Positions 7,155 through 13,989 of a stretch of DNA of 13,989 nt are shown here, in pieces (the stretch's first letter is position 1; each line of letters starts with the position of its first letter). Under the pieces are notes generated by a model. The model was not told the origin of the DNA and did not search any database. It was given only the letters and a program-made list of their open reading frames with translations. Origin of the DNA: Bryobacteraceae bacterium (GTDB taxonomy: Bacteria > Acidobacteriota > Terriglobia > Bryobacterales > Bryobacteraceae); the NCBI GenBank assembly GCA_030039005.1, contig JASHQT010000343.1, positions 1 to 13,989 of the forward strand. Reading direction: 5' to 3'. A program made the translations under genes and the position numbers.

Positions 7155-8409
7155 ACCAATTCCCGCCCCAGCGGCTCTGGATCAACAAAACCGCTGTTCC
7201 CACAACGGCGAGCGCCAGCGTTCGCACCCCGATTCCGCGCGCCATGCTCGCATTTCGCGTCGCGCGGTAAAGAACGGGCAGATTCGAACAAGCGCTCGCG
7301 ATGGAGGTAATCACCGTAGCCAGCCCCGCCGTATAAGCCGTGGCTTCCCCATGTGCGCTCAGAACGGCGGCGGCGGCGGTGGTGCTCGCGCTGCTGATGA
7401 GCCCGCCGAGAAAGCTGATGACGGCCACGCCGGAATGTCCGAAATAGCGCCGCCCGATCGCCGCGGCGATCTCGATCAACAAGAACAGCGTTCCGAAGGA
7501 AACCAGCTTGCGGATGGACACCGGCGAAGACAGGCGTAGTTCCGCCGCGCCCTGCGTAGCGCCCCTCGAAAACCAAACAAAAAGGGCCGCGCAGCAGCCC
7601 ATCGCAATGATCGGCAGGAATGCGAAGGGGACCGCCGCGCGCGCAAAGATCCCGAGCAGCGCCAGGTTCCGGGCGAACATCGCCATCAGCGTCACGAAAT
7701 TGAAAAACGTGCCCATGCGATTGGTCTCAGGCGTTGGCTCTCGCAGCCGGCTGGCTACCTCCGCGATGGTGGCGGTGCTGTTGACCAGACCTCCCAGGAT
7801 CGCCGTGTAGATTAATCCGCGGCTGCCGTACAAGCGCAGCAGCACGTAGTTGACGAACCCAATGGCGGCGATCACCACAATCGTGACCCAGGATTCACGC
7901 GGATTAATCAGTTTCCAGGGCTCGATGAAGCGGTCGGGAAGCAGAGGATAGATCACGAAACCAATCAGCCCCAGCAGAACCGCGCTCCGAATCTCTTCCG
8001 GCCGCAATCCCCAGGCGAAGCTGCTCAGTTCCGTCTTGAGCGAAAGAATCAGCGTCAGCAGCAGTGCGCCGGCCACGGGCGTGAACAGGTGCCCGAGCCC
8101 AATCAGCACTCCCAGCGCGAATTCGACCACCAGGGAAATCGAGGTGGTGATCTCGAGATTCTGCCGCACCAGCAGCGCGCGGCCGTTCACCAGCGCGATG
8201 ATCAGCGCGACCGCGCCCATCGAGACCAGGGAGAATTCGAGTGAAATCAGGGAGCTCAGCGTCCCGAGCAGCGCCGTCAGCGCGAACGCGCGAACCCCAA
8301 TGTCCTTGCGCGACCATTCGCGCTCGAAGCCCGCGAACAGCCCCACGCCCAACGAGAGCGCAAGTTTGGTGGCGACGTCCAGGGGAACCAGATGTTCCTG
8401 CACCTGCAT
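7138..8409 (-). CDS. MgtC/SapB family protein with C-terminal DUF4010
   Basis: This is a 423-aa multi-pass inner-membrane protein. The N-terminal part (about 15-130) is MgtC/SapB-like (LSLGVGLFAGFEREW, then GVRAFALTALLG). The part from about 145 is DUF4010-like. It carries two related motifs, GGLVNSTAT (206-214) and GGLISSAST (335-343), which suggest internal duplication. MgtC proteins are linked to growth in low Mg2+ and to ATP-synthase regulation; for MgtC-DUF4010 fusions the transported ion or role is not established. ATG 8409 is 28 nt after the polyphosphate kinase stop and lacks a strong Shine-Dalgarno. It is the last gene of the five-gene run. Its final 17 bp overlap the end of the convergent VWFA gene, so no intergenic terminator separates them. 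Confidence 0.85.
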   Translation of the reverse strand: MQVQEHLVPLDVATKLALSLGVGLFAGFEREWSRKDIGVRAFALTALLGTLSSLISLEFSLVSMGAVALIIALVNGRALLVRQNLEITTSISLVVEFALGVLIGLGHLFTPVAGALLLTLILSLKTELSSFAWGLRPEEIRSAVLLGLIGFVIYPLLPDRFIEPWKLINPRESWVTIVVIAAIGFVNYVLLRLYGSRGLIYTAILGGLVNSTATIAEVASRLREPTPETNRMGTFFNFVTLMAMFARNLALLGIFARAAVPFAFLPIIAMGCCAALFVWFSRGATQGAAELRLSSPVSIRKLVSFGTLFLLIEIAAAIGRRYFGHSGVAVISFLGGLISSASTTAAAAVLSAHGEATAYTAGLATVITSIASACSNLPVLYRATRNASMARGIGVRTLALAVVGTAVLLIQSRWGGNWFTPQR

Positions 8410-8437
8410 CGTGGTCTTCGCGCCAACCCCAGAGCGG

Positions 8438-9316
8438 TCACTTCTCCTTAGCGAGCTGCTTGCGGATGGCGAGCAGTTCGCGGCGGCGCTCGGTGGTGGT
8501 TTTCGGGTAACTCATTTTCAGGTCTGCCAGCGCGTCCAAGATGATGCGCGAGATGATGAGACCCGTGTTTTCCTTGTCGTCGGCCGGAACGATGTACCAG
8601 GGCGCGGTGCGTGTGCTGGTAGCGCTCAGGCATTCCTCGAACGCCGTCATGTATTTATTCCAGTATTTCCGCTCTTTGATGTCGTCGGCGCTGAACTTCC
8701 AGTTCTTGTCCGGATCGTCAATGCGCTTGAGGAAGCGCTTCTTTTGCTCGTCCTTGGATAGATGCAGGAAGAACTTGATCACGCGCGTGCCGTTGCGATG
8801 CAGATGATCCTCCAGGTCTTCGATGGAGCGATACCGGTCGCGCCAGAAGTGCTTGTGGTCCAGCAACTCCCTGGGCAATTCCTCCGCTTCGAGGATCTCC
8901 TTGTGCACGCGCACGATCAGAACTTCTTCGTAATATGAACGGTTGAAAATGCCGATGCGCCCGCGCTCAGGCAGCCGGCGGATGGCGTTCCACAAGAAGT
9001 CGTGCTCCAATTCCTCCGCGCTCGGGTGCTTGAAGCTGAACACCTGGCAGCCCTGCGGATTCACTCCCGACATCACGTGCTTGATGGCGCTGTCCTTGCC
9101 GGCTGCATCCATGGCTTGAAAGATCAGCAGCAGCGCGTAACGGTTGGTAGCGTAGAGCAGATTTTGCAGCGCGGCCATCTTTTCGATGTGTTGTTGCAGG
9201 ATCTCCTTGTACTCGTCATCGGAACTATAGACCGGTTTGCCTTTCGTGGGCCATTGATCGAGATCCAGTTTCTTGCCGGGTGGGACACGATAGTCGTCGG
9301 GATCGATTTTCTTCAT
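8438..9316 (-). CDS. ppk2: Polyphosphate kinase 2 family, class III-like polyphosphate:nucleotide phosphotransferase
   Basis: The product is 292 aa and cytosolic. PPK2 enzymes move phosphate between polyphosphate and nucleotides. Visible landmarks are Walker [11 protein letters not shown] (67-76), Walker [17 protein letters not shown] (123-138), [14 protein letters not shown] (182-195) and the lid region with DPDKNWKF (201-208). The sequence order and the VRVH and NWKF blocks resemble the Meiothermus class III group, which acts on both nucleoside mono- and diphosphates; that class assignment is from memory of the family. I chose ATG 9316 because GAGGG (9322-9326) lies 5 nt upstream and homology begins at [11 protein letters not shown]. 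An ATG at 9367 would add a cysteine-rich 17-residue leader and overlap the upstream gene. It sits 31 nt after the deacetylase-family gene and 28 nt before the MgtC-DUF4010 gene. Confidence 0.92.
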   Translation of the reverse strand: MKKIDPDDYRVPPGKKLDLDQWPTKGKPVYSSDDEYKEILQQHIEKMAALQNLLYATNRYALLLIFQAMDAAGKDSAIKHVMSGVNPQGCQVFSFKHPSAEELEHDFLWNAIRRLPERGRIGIFNRSYYEEVLIVRVHKEILEAEELPRELLDHKHFWRDRYRSIEDLEDHLHRNGTRVIKFFLHLSKDEQKKRFLKRIDDPDKNWKFSADDIKERKYWNKYMTAFEECLSATSTRTAPWYIVPADDKENTGLIISRIILDALADLKMSYPKTTTERRRELLAIRKQLAKEK

Positions 9317-9321
9317 AGCTG

Positions 9322-9326
9322 CCCTC
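9322..9326 (-). promoter_or_regulatory. Ribosome-binding site deciding the ppk2 start
   Basis: On the minus strand GAGGG stands 5 nt before ATG 9316. No comparable site precedes the alternative ATG at 9367, so this site supports the shorter reading of the polyphosphate kinase gene. Confidence 0.6.
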
Positions 9327-9347
9327 GTTTCATTGCAATGCTTCTTT

Positions 9348-10268
9348 TCACAGCAAAGCTTGGACATGCGCTCGAATGCCGGATGCCAGGCCCGTCAGGT
9401 TATAGCCGCCTTCGAGCACGGAGAGCAGCCTCCCGCCCGCGTGCTTGTCGGCGATCTCGCGCATCACGCGGGTCAGATCCGCGAAATCGCGGTCGGTGAG
9501 CTGAAAGCGCCCCAGCGGATCGCCGGCGCGGGAATCGAACCCGGCTGAGATCAACACCAACTCCGGTTTCACTTGTTCGGCCGCGGCCATCAATTGCTGC
9601 TGGAACGCACCCAGGATTTCCGCGCGGCCGGAACCCGCCGGGAACGGACAATTCAAAATTAGCCCGGCGCCCGCGCCCTCTCCGCGCTCGTCGCGCGCTC
9701 CGGTTCCTGGATACCACGGGTATTGATGCGTGCTGAAGAAGAAAACGGAGCCGTCGGTATAAAAGATGTCCTGGGTTCCGTTGCCGTGGTGGACGTCCCA
9801 ATCGGCAATGAGGACGTGGCCGATGCCGTGCTTGTGTTGCGCATACCGCGCCGCAATCGCGACCGTGTTGAAAATGCAGAAGCCCATGCCGCGGATGGGC
9901 GTGGCGTGATGGCCGGGCGGACGTCCAATGGAGATGGCATTGGACGCGCGCTTTTCGACGATCGCGTCGACGGCATTGAGCGCGCCGCCGGTTGCGCGCA
10001 GCGCCGCATCCAAAGACTTTGGCGAAACGATGGTGTCGCCGGTGGAGAGCTCGTGAAATCCTTCGAAGATCTCCCGCTCGGCCAGCCGAATGTACTGGCG
10101 TGAGTGGCACAGCGCCAGCTCGTCAGGATTGGCCAGCCGCGGAGGAATGGGCGCGAGATCCAGCCCGCGCAACGCGTTCACCGCGGCGTCGAAGCGCGCG
10201 GGTTGCTCAGGATGATCCGGACCAGTGAGGTGTTCTTTGCAAACCGGGTCCGCGGCGAGGCCTGTCAT
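9348..10268 (-). CDS. Histone deacetylase / acetylpolyamine amidohydrolase family zinc hydrolase
   Basis: The product is 306 aa, near the family's usual length. The catalytic set looks complete: the His120-His121 pair in [10 protein letters not shown], zinc ligands Asp158 and His160 in [10 protein letters not shown], Asp245 in [13 protein letters not shown], and Tyr289 in LEGGYN. Bacterial members deacetylate acetylpolyamines, acetyl-lysine proteins or related amides; the substrate cannot be read from the sequence. No signal peptide is visible, so it is cytosolic. ATG 10268 is chosen because family homology starts there and GGGAGG lies just upstream. The longer reading to 10508 only runs antisense-like through the propeller gene in another frame. 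The start overlaps the upstream stop as TAATG, implying coupled translation. Neighbours are a propeller protein and polyphosphate kinase 2. Confidence 0.92.
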   Translation of the reverse strand: MTGLAADPVCKEHLTGPDHPEQPARFDAAVNALRGLDLAPIPPRLANPDELALCHSRQYIRLAEREIFEGFHELSTGDTIVSPKSLDAALRATGGALNAVDAIVEKRASNAISIGRPPGHHATPIRGMGFCIFNTVAIAARYAQHKHGIGHVLIADWDVHHGNGTQDIFYTDGSVFFFSTHQYPWYPGTGARDERGEGAGAGLILNCPFPAGSGRAEILGAFQQQLMAAAEQVKPELVLISAGFDSRAGDPLGRFQLTDRDFADLTRVMREIADKHAGGRLLSVLEGGYNLTGLASGIRAHVQALL

Positions 10269-10276
10269 TACCTCCC
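10266..10276 (-). promoter_or_regulatory. TAATG stop-start overlap with internal Shine-Dalgarno
   Basis: On the minus strand GGGAGG (10276-10271) lies inside the end of the propeller gene, followed by TAATG, in which the propeller TAA and the deacetylase ATG share one base. Spacing from GGGAGG to ATG is only 2 nt, short for independent initiation, so reinitiation by terminating ribosomes is likely. Confidence 0.6.
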
Positions 10277-11278
10277 AAATTCTAGCAGCCCGAACGAACC
10301 CGGAATCACTCTTCGCCGAGGGCGGCCTTTGGCCTGGCCTTCGGCTGGCGGTAATGTCTCCGTTTGAGCCAGTGCCAAATAGACGGTGTGGGTCTTCGTA
10401 TCGAGCGCCATGGTGCGCGCCCCTTTTTCCGTTGCGACGTTCTCGACGACCGTGTATTTGTCGGGCGAGTCTTCGTGAATGACGGTCAAAACGCCGTCCT
10501 GGCCGCACGAATCGAAGACATATTTGGTGCCCGGATCGAACCAGGTTGCGTCCACACCCTCGCCGATCGGCACGGTAGTCACCACCTGGCCCGTGTCGGC
10601 GTTCATCACCGACATCACTTTGTTGTCGCAGCCGGAGAAGATGCGCCGGGACTTGGTGTCCATGGCCATTCCGGAGGGTTCTTCGCAGGGCGCGAGCGGC
10701 CAGGTGTGCACCACCATCAGCGCCTGGGCATCGATGTCCATGACCTCGCTTTTGTCCTCGATGTTCACGAACACGTGGCCCTTGCCGTCGGGCGCCGGGA
10801 ACTCGGGCTTGCCCTCGAGCATCACGGTGCCGGCGAGCGTGGCCTTCGCGGCATCCACCGCGGTGGCGCTGGCGCTGCGGCCGTTGAAAGCGAAAACGCG
10901 CTTGGTGGCGGGATCATATATGATGCCGTCCGGATTCGTCCCGGCTGGAACCGCGCCGGTCTTCTCCAGCGTCTTCAGGTCGAACACCACCACCTGGTTG
11001 GCCCCGCCGTCGCTGATGAATCCGCGATTGAACTCGGGGGCGAGCGCGATTCCGTGAATCAACTTGAGGCCGGCGATCTTGCCCACCACTTCGCCCTTCT
11101 TACCGTCGACCACATCGACTTCGGTGCCATGCGAGACATAGACGCGTCCCGTCGCCGGGTCCGCGGTCAGATAATCCCAAAAGCCGTCGCCAGGGATGCT
11201 GATTTTCTTGATGAGATGATAACCGCTCTGCGCGAACGCAGCGGCCAACACAAGCAGCAACAGGGCACTTTTCCGCAT
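10268..11278 (-). CDS. YncE-like exported beta-propeller protein
   Basis: The product is 336 aa with a signal peptide at about residues 1-16 (MRKSALLLLVLAAAFAQ). The mature part is a series of short beta-propeller blades of the YncE/40-residue YVTN type: ADPATGRVYVSHGTEVDVVD, IALAPEFNRGFISDGG, NPDGIIYDPATKRVFAFNG, MAMDTKSRRIFSGCDNKVM and MALDTKTHTVYLALAQT. Such proteins are exported and usually bind partners or ligands; no enzyme residues are recognisable. The C-terminus is basic (GRPRRR). The start at 11278 is set by the signal peptide; the same frame stays open to 11638 but that extension reads through the M23 gene and looks non-coding. No good Shine-Dalgarno is seen. It lies 53 nt after the M23 gene, and its TAA shares one base with the next ATG. 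Confidence 0.88.
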   Translation of the reverse strand: MRKSALLLLVLAAAFAQSGYHLIKKISIPGDGFWDYLTADPATGRVYVSHGTEVDVVDGKKGEVVGKIAGLKLIHGIALAPEFNRGFISDGGANQVVVFDLKTLEKTGAVPAGTNPDGIIYDPATKRVFAFNGRSASATAVDAAKATLAGTVMLEGKPEFPAPDGKGHVFVNIEDKSEVMDIDAQALMVVHTWPLAPCEEPSGMAMDTKSRRIFSGCDNKVMSVMNADTGQVVTTVPIGEGVDATWFDPGTKYVFDSCGQDGVLTVIHEDSPDKYTVVENVATEKGARTMALDTKTHTVYLALAQTETLPPAEGQAKGRPRRRVIPGSFGLLEFGR

Positions 11279-11331
11279 GGTGCCATGATATCGCCGGCGG
11301 ATGAAGATTGGCTGAAATCGAAAGTCCGGGA

Positions 11332-12924
11332 CTAACGCGACGCTCGCAGGCGAGTTCGCTCTCGCGCCGGCGCCCCCGAAGTCGCCACCGAGAAGTTGAT
11401 GGCATCGCCGCGCATGCCCTCTACCGACACCCGCCACAGACCCGGCTCCGGATCTGGAACGCGAAAGGATTTCGGATTGGTTTCGCCGGAATATCCGGTG
11501 GTGTCGGCGTATGCGGCGTAATGCCGCCCGCTCGGACTCATCAGGTGCAGATCCAGATCCGCGGGTGAGCCGGCCCACGAAAGCGTGACATCCAGGAGTT
11601 TCGATCCTCGCGTGACGGCGAATACTTCGCTCCACCATTGCTGCAGCGACACTGCGCCGGAATATTGATTCGACGGCGCCCTGCCACGGGCGGGCGCACT
11701 GGCGACATTATGAGGATGCGGAGCCCCGCAATCGGATAAAGCCGACGCGTTGGTCGACACCACCGTTCGATAACCGCCGCCGCGCGTCCAATCCGGCAGA
11801 TCCTCGAATTGGAACGGCACGCTCATCGAAGAAATTGGAAGCGCGCGCGTCACGCTGACGTGCACGTGATACCCGCCCCCCTCGCCGAGCGTGTAGCCGC
11901 TATTGCCCGCGATCGCCAGCGCCTGGCCTTGCTCCACGTGCTCGCCGTTCCTCACGAGGAACGTGCCGCTGGCCAGATGCGCGTAGTGACTGAACTCGCC
12001 GTCGCCGTGATCGATGGTGATGTAGTTTCCAAACGAACGATGCCGGTGATCCTGGCCGAGCCCCAGGTCGTGCACGTAGGCGGTCCCGGCCTTCATGGCC
12101 ACCACGCAACTGTTCCCGCGGGGCGCAATGTCGAAGGCGTGCAGACTATTGCCCCAATGCGAGAAAGTCCCATACGGCCCTTGTGTGATCACCCACGGCA
12201 CGCCCGCCACGGTGGGCAGCTTGTACCCGCCGGTCTCGATCAGGAACCGCGCCGGGTGGCTCATCCGCCCGTCCGGCGTTTCCACCATGGCCCAATATTC
12301 GTTGGGGGGGAGGCCCGTGTAGCGCGCCGTAAGCTGGCTGGCCGTTGTCTCTTGCGGCTGCAGGCTGGCGATGTATTTCCAGCCGCCCGCAGGCGTGTAT
12401 TCGGCGACCAATATTAAGGACCCGGGCTCGAAGTTTCTGCCATGCACGTTGAAATCGATGGTTTCGGCCTTCTGTCCCGACCAGGTCACGCTGGTGACCA
12501 CCGGACCGCCGTTATCGGTGTCCGCCGCGATCGTGAACGTGCGCGAAAACGCGACCGTGCCGTTCGACACAGCCCGCACAGTCCACTTGCCGGGCTGCGA
12601 TGCCGGCGTGAAACCCGCGATGGGGAGCTGGGCGGTGAAACAAAGCTCGCCCGCGGCCGGCAGCTCGCCGTAATCGGCGGTGGTGGAAACGGCGCCGGAA
12701 GGATCCAGCCATTCCACGCGCAATTGATCGCCGGGCCGTACTCGCAGAGCCGCGAACCACACGAACGCCTGACGATCCGCGGGCTGAAACACCGCCACCG
12801 GTCTCGGCGCAACGCAAGATTGTTCATCCACGCGCGCCGCCGTACGGCCTTCCTCGACCGTAAGGGCCCGGGCGGCCGGCGCCAACACAGCAACCAAAAG
12901 GAGAAGAACCGCCGAGAACCGCAC
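11332..12924 (-). CDS. Exported M23 (LytM-type) metallopeptidase with IPT-like and C-terminal PPC-like domains
   Basis: The product is 530 aa with a signal peptide at about 1-20 (MRFSAVLLLLVAVLAPAARA). Residues about 38-135 are a beta-rich region, and about 140-230 an IPT/Ig-like domain (VTSVTWSG, FNVHGRNFEPGS). The M23 domain spans about 250-360: SHWGNSLHAFDIAPRG (255-270), with Asp265 and His256 or His262 as zinc ligands, then HYAHL (313-317) and HVHVS (353-357). A C-terminal pre-peptidase-like sandwich covers about 440-515 (DVTLSWAGSPADLDLHLMSP). M23 enzymes cut peptidoglycan cross-bridges or other peptides outside the cytoplasm. The start is GTG at 12924, supported by the signal peptide; no clear Shine-Dalgarno is seen. 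It heads the minus-strand run, so the operon promoter should lie between here and the tRNA. A non-peptidoglycan substrate is possible. Confidence 0.87.
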   Translation of the reverse strand: MRFSAVLLLLVAVLAPAARALTVEEGRTAARVDEQSCVAPRPVAVFQPADRQAFVWFAALRVRPGDQLRVEWLDPSGAVSTTADYGELPAAGELCFTAQLPIAGFTPASQPGKWTVRAVSNGTVAFSRTFTIAADTDNGGPVVTSVTWSGQKAETIDFNVHGRNFEPGSLILVAEYTPAGGWKYIASLQPQETTASQLTARYTGLPPNEYWAMVETPDGRMSHPARFLIETGGYKLPTVAGVPWVITQGPYGTFSHWGNSLHAFDIAPRGNSCVVAMKAGTAYVHDLGLGQDHRHRSFGNYITIDHGDGEFSHYAHLASGTFLVRNGEHVEQGQALAIAGNSGYTLGEGGGYHVHVSVTRALPISSMSVPFQFEDLPDWTRGGGYRTVVSTNASALSDCGAPHPHNVASAPARGRAPSNQYSGAVSLQQWWSEVFAVTRGSKLLDVTLSWAGSPADLDLHLMSPSGRHYAAYADTTGYSGETNPKSFRVPDPEPGLWRVSVEGMRGDAINFSVATSGAPARERTRLRASR

Positions 12925-13368
12925 CGAAAGATCTATCGACCGTTCGAAGATTCTGCTTGCATAGAGCGCTCGCCTTAGGTACGGCGGATACGGGTTGCGT
13001 GTTTAGACGCAGTTCGTGCCGGCAGAGGTCTCTCCTTGGGCCTGCCCTGGTCCATAAATATCTTTCGGTCAATGTCTTGGACGAACGGAATTACGCTTGC
13101 TGACCCGCTGATGGCATGCCAGGCATTAGTTACATAAACGACGAGGCCGACACGTTCATCATGGTCCGCACGGTCTGTTGCGAAGGATATAAGCAGCACG
13201 GGCGGCGTTGCGAGATCTGCCCGCATCGGCCCGAAAATCGCCAAGCGGCGCTGCACCAGGCATGTGCAGCCGGGCGCTTACATGGGATTGGGATTGCTCA
13301 CCCGTCGGCTGACGTCGTGCAACACGATCGCTGATCGAGCGCTAGGCCTGGAGCGTGGTTGAAAAATA
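12925..13368. other. 444-nt stretch without a confident gene
   Basis: This lies between the M23 gene start and the 3' end of tRNA-Asp. It must contain the promoter of the five-gene minus-strand run unless the tRNA transcript reads through. A short AT-rich patch (about 13050-13070) could hold it, but I cannot assign a convincing -35/-10 pair. A FhuF-like reading frame (13104-13334, + strand) is listed separately. No hairpin followed by a T-run is evident after the tRNA. Confidence 0.5.
13104..13334 (+). pseudogene. FhuF-like [2Fe-2S] C-terminal fragment, probable gene remnant
   Basis: The frame opens after a TGA at 13101 and has ATG at 13116, giving 72 aa. Residues 16-40 carry MVRTVCCEGYKQHGRRCEIC followed by PHRPENRQ. 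The pattern Cys21-Cys22-x9-Cys32-x2-Cys35 closely resembles the C-terminal iron-sulfur signature of FhuF-type ferric-siderophore reductases (Cys-Cys-x10-Cys-x2-Cys in E. coli, from memory). The large N-terminal part of FhuF is absent, no Shine-Dalgarno precedes the ATG, and the residues after about 45 look unstructured. A truncated, decayed gene next to a tRNA 3' end is the simplest reading. It could instead be an intact small iron-sulfur protein or a chance frame. Confidence 0.35.
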
Positions 13369-13446
<78 letters not shown>

Positions 13447-13612
13447 GAGGTGTGCTACTACGTCGGCAATTGCATCTTAACACATCACACCATCGACGCC
13501 GATCGATTCCGCTGGAACGCGCCTTCTCCCTCCGGTCTGCTCGGGAGACGACGATTCTCTGTCTGTGACACAACGCGAGCCCGAAAACCTGGGCGCAACT
13601 GTCCAGATCCGC

Positions 13613-13618
13613 TAAAAT
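13613..13618 (+). promoter_or_regulatory. Candidate -10 element for secA
   Basis: TAAAAT (13613-13618) lies 18 nt before the secA ATG and matches five of six bases of TATAAT. No good -35 is found 16-18 nt upstream, so the call is weak. A start site just downstream would leave a leader of about a dozen bases. Confidence 0.35.
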
Positions 13619-13636
13619 AAGAGCAGGCCCCCGCCC

Positions 13637-13989
13637 ATGCTCGACAAGACTCTTGCGAAAATTTTTGGGACCAGGAACGAACGCGAAGTCAAGCGCATGC
13701 GTCCGCTCGTCGCCGCCATCGGCGATCTCGAACCCGCGCTCCAGCAACTTTCCGACGCCGAACTGGCCCAGAAAACCATCGAATTCAAGCAGCGCGTCGA
13801 AAACGGCGAGCCGCTCGACGACTTGCTCATCGAAGCCTTCGCCGTTTGCCGCGAGGCCGGACGCCGCGTGCTCAACATGCGCCACTTCGACGTGCAGCTC
13901 ATCGGCGGCGCGGTTTTGCACCGCGGCAGAATCGCCGAAATGCGCACCGGTGAAGGCAAAACGCTGGTCGCCACGCTGCCCTGTTATCT
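13637..13989 (+). CDS. secA: Protein translocase ATPase SecA (3' end outside window)
   Basis: The first 117 codons are visible. SecA is the cytosolic motor that pushes preproteins through SecYEG. The start [20 protein letters not shown] matches the family N-terminus. It is followed by the LSDAEL block, [20 protein letters not shown] (67-85), [10 protein letters not shown] (86-95) and Walker [10 protein letters not shown] (102-110), in the same order and spacing as E. coli SecA. ATG 13637 gives the canonical N-terminus; the ribosome site is weak (AGG at 13625-13627). The gene is divergent from tRNA-Asp, with a 190-nt gap. The many exported products in this window depend on this pathway, but that is general and not evidence of a functional link. 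Confidence 0.97.
   Translation, partial: MLDKTLAKIFGTRNEREVKRMRPLVAAIGDLEPALQQLSDAELAQKTIEFKQRVENGEPLDDLLIEAFAVCREAGRRVLNMRHFDVQLIGGAVLHRGRIAEMRTGEGKTLVATLPCY

Noticed and set aside
9317..9367. Alternative upstream start of polyphosphate kinase 2
   Set aside because: It lacks a ribosome site, overlaps the upstream gene, and family homology begins at the downstream ATG.
10269..10508. 80-residue N-terminal extension of the deacetylase-family protein
   Set aside because: It overlaps the propeller gene in another frame, is Arg-rich without family homology, and the TAATG start with GGGAGG is better.
11279..11638. 120-residue extension of the propeller protein
   Set aside because: It overlaps the end of the M23 gene and would bury the clear signal peptide at 11278.

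Overview
The window looks like a chromosomal segment from an Acidobacteriota bacterium, most likely from the Bryobacterales/Solibacter side. This is inferred from gene content. Two TIGR03435 proteins, a carboxypeptidase-regulatory/TonB-receptor-like outer-membrane protein and a TIGR03436 VWFA-related protein are families that are expanded in, and largely confined to, that phylum. The DNA is GC-rich with strong GC3 bias, which explains the many long shadow ORFs. No insertion sequence, CRISPR array, prophage or plasmid gene is visible.

Left half (1-7154, + strand): four co-directional genes. The first is the C-terminal part of a BlaR1/M56-type membrane protein whose periplasmic region is a TIGR03435 domain. 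After 138 nt comes a secreted stand-alone TIGR03435 protein, 3 nt later a 1000-aa TonB-receptor-like outer-membrane protein, and 17 nt later an exported VWFA-related protein. All four products are exported or envelope-anchored. I infer a lineage-specific envelope sensing/uptake module whose ligand is unknown.

Middle (7138-12924, - strand): a compact five-gene run that meets the left block tail to tail with a 17-bp overlap. In transcription order it encodes an exported M23 metallopeptidase (GTG start), a YncE-like exported beta-propeller, a histone-deacetylase/acetylpolyamine-amidohydrolase family enzyme (TAATG overlap with the propeller gene), a class III-like polyphosphate kinase 2, and an MgtC/SapB-DUF4010 membrane protein. 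Gaps are 53, -1, 31 and 28 nt, so one transcript is likely. The last three suggest polyphosphate, polyamine and Mg2+ homeostasis, but that link is inference.

Right end (12925-13989): a 444-nt stretch without a confident gene. It holds a 72-codon reading frame with a FhuF-like four-cysteine [2Fe-2S] signature, probably a gene remnant. Then come tRNA-Asp(GTC) on the - strand with an encoded CCA end and, divergently, the start of secA, which runs off the window.

No clearly new defence or mobile system is visible. The best leads are the paired membrane-bound and secreted TIGR03435 proteins with their surface partners, the polyphosphate/deacetylase/MgtC operon, and the orphan FhuF-like fragment.
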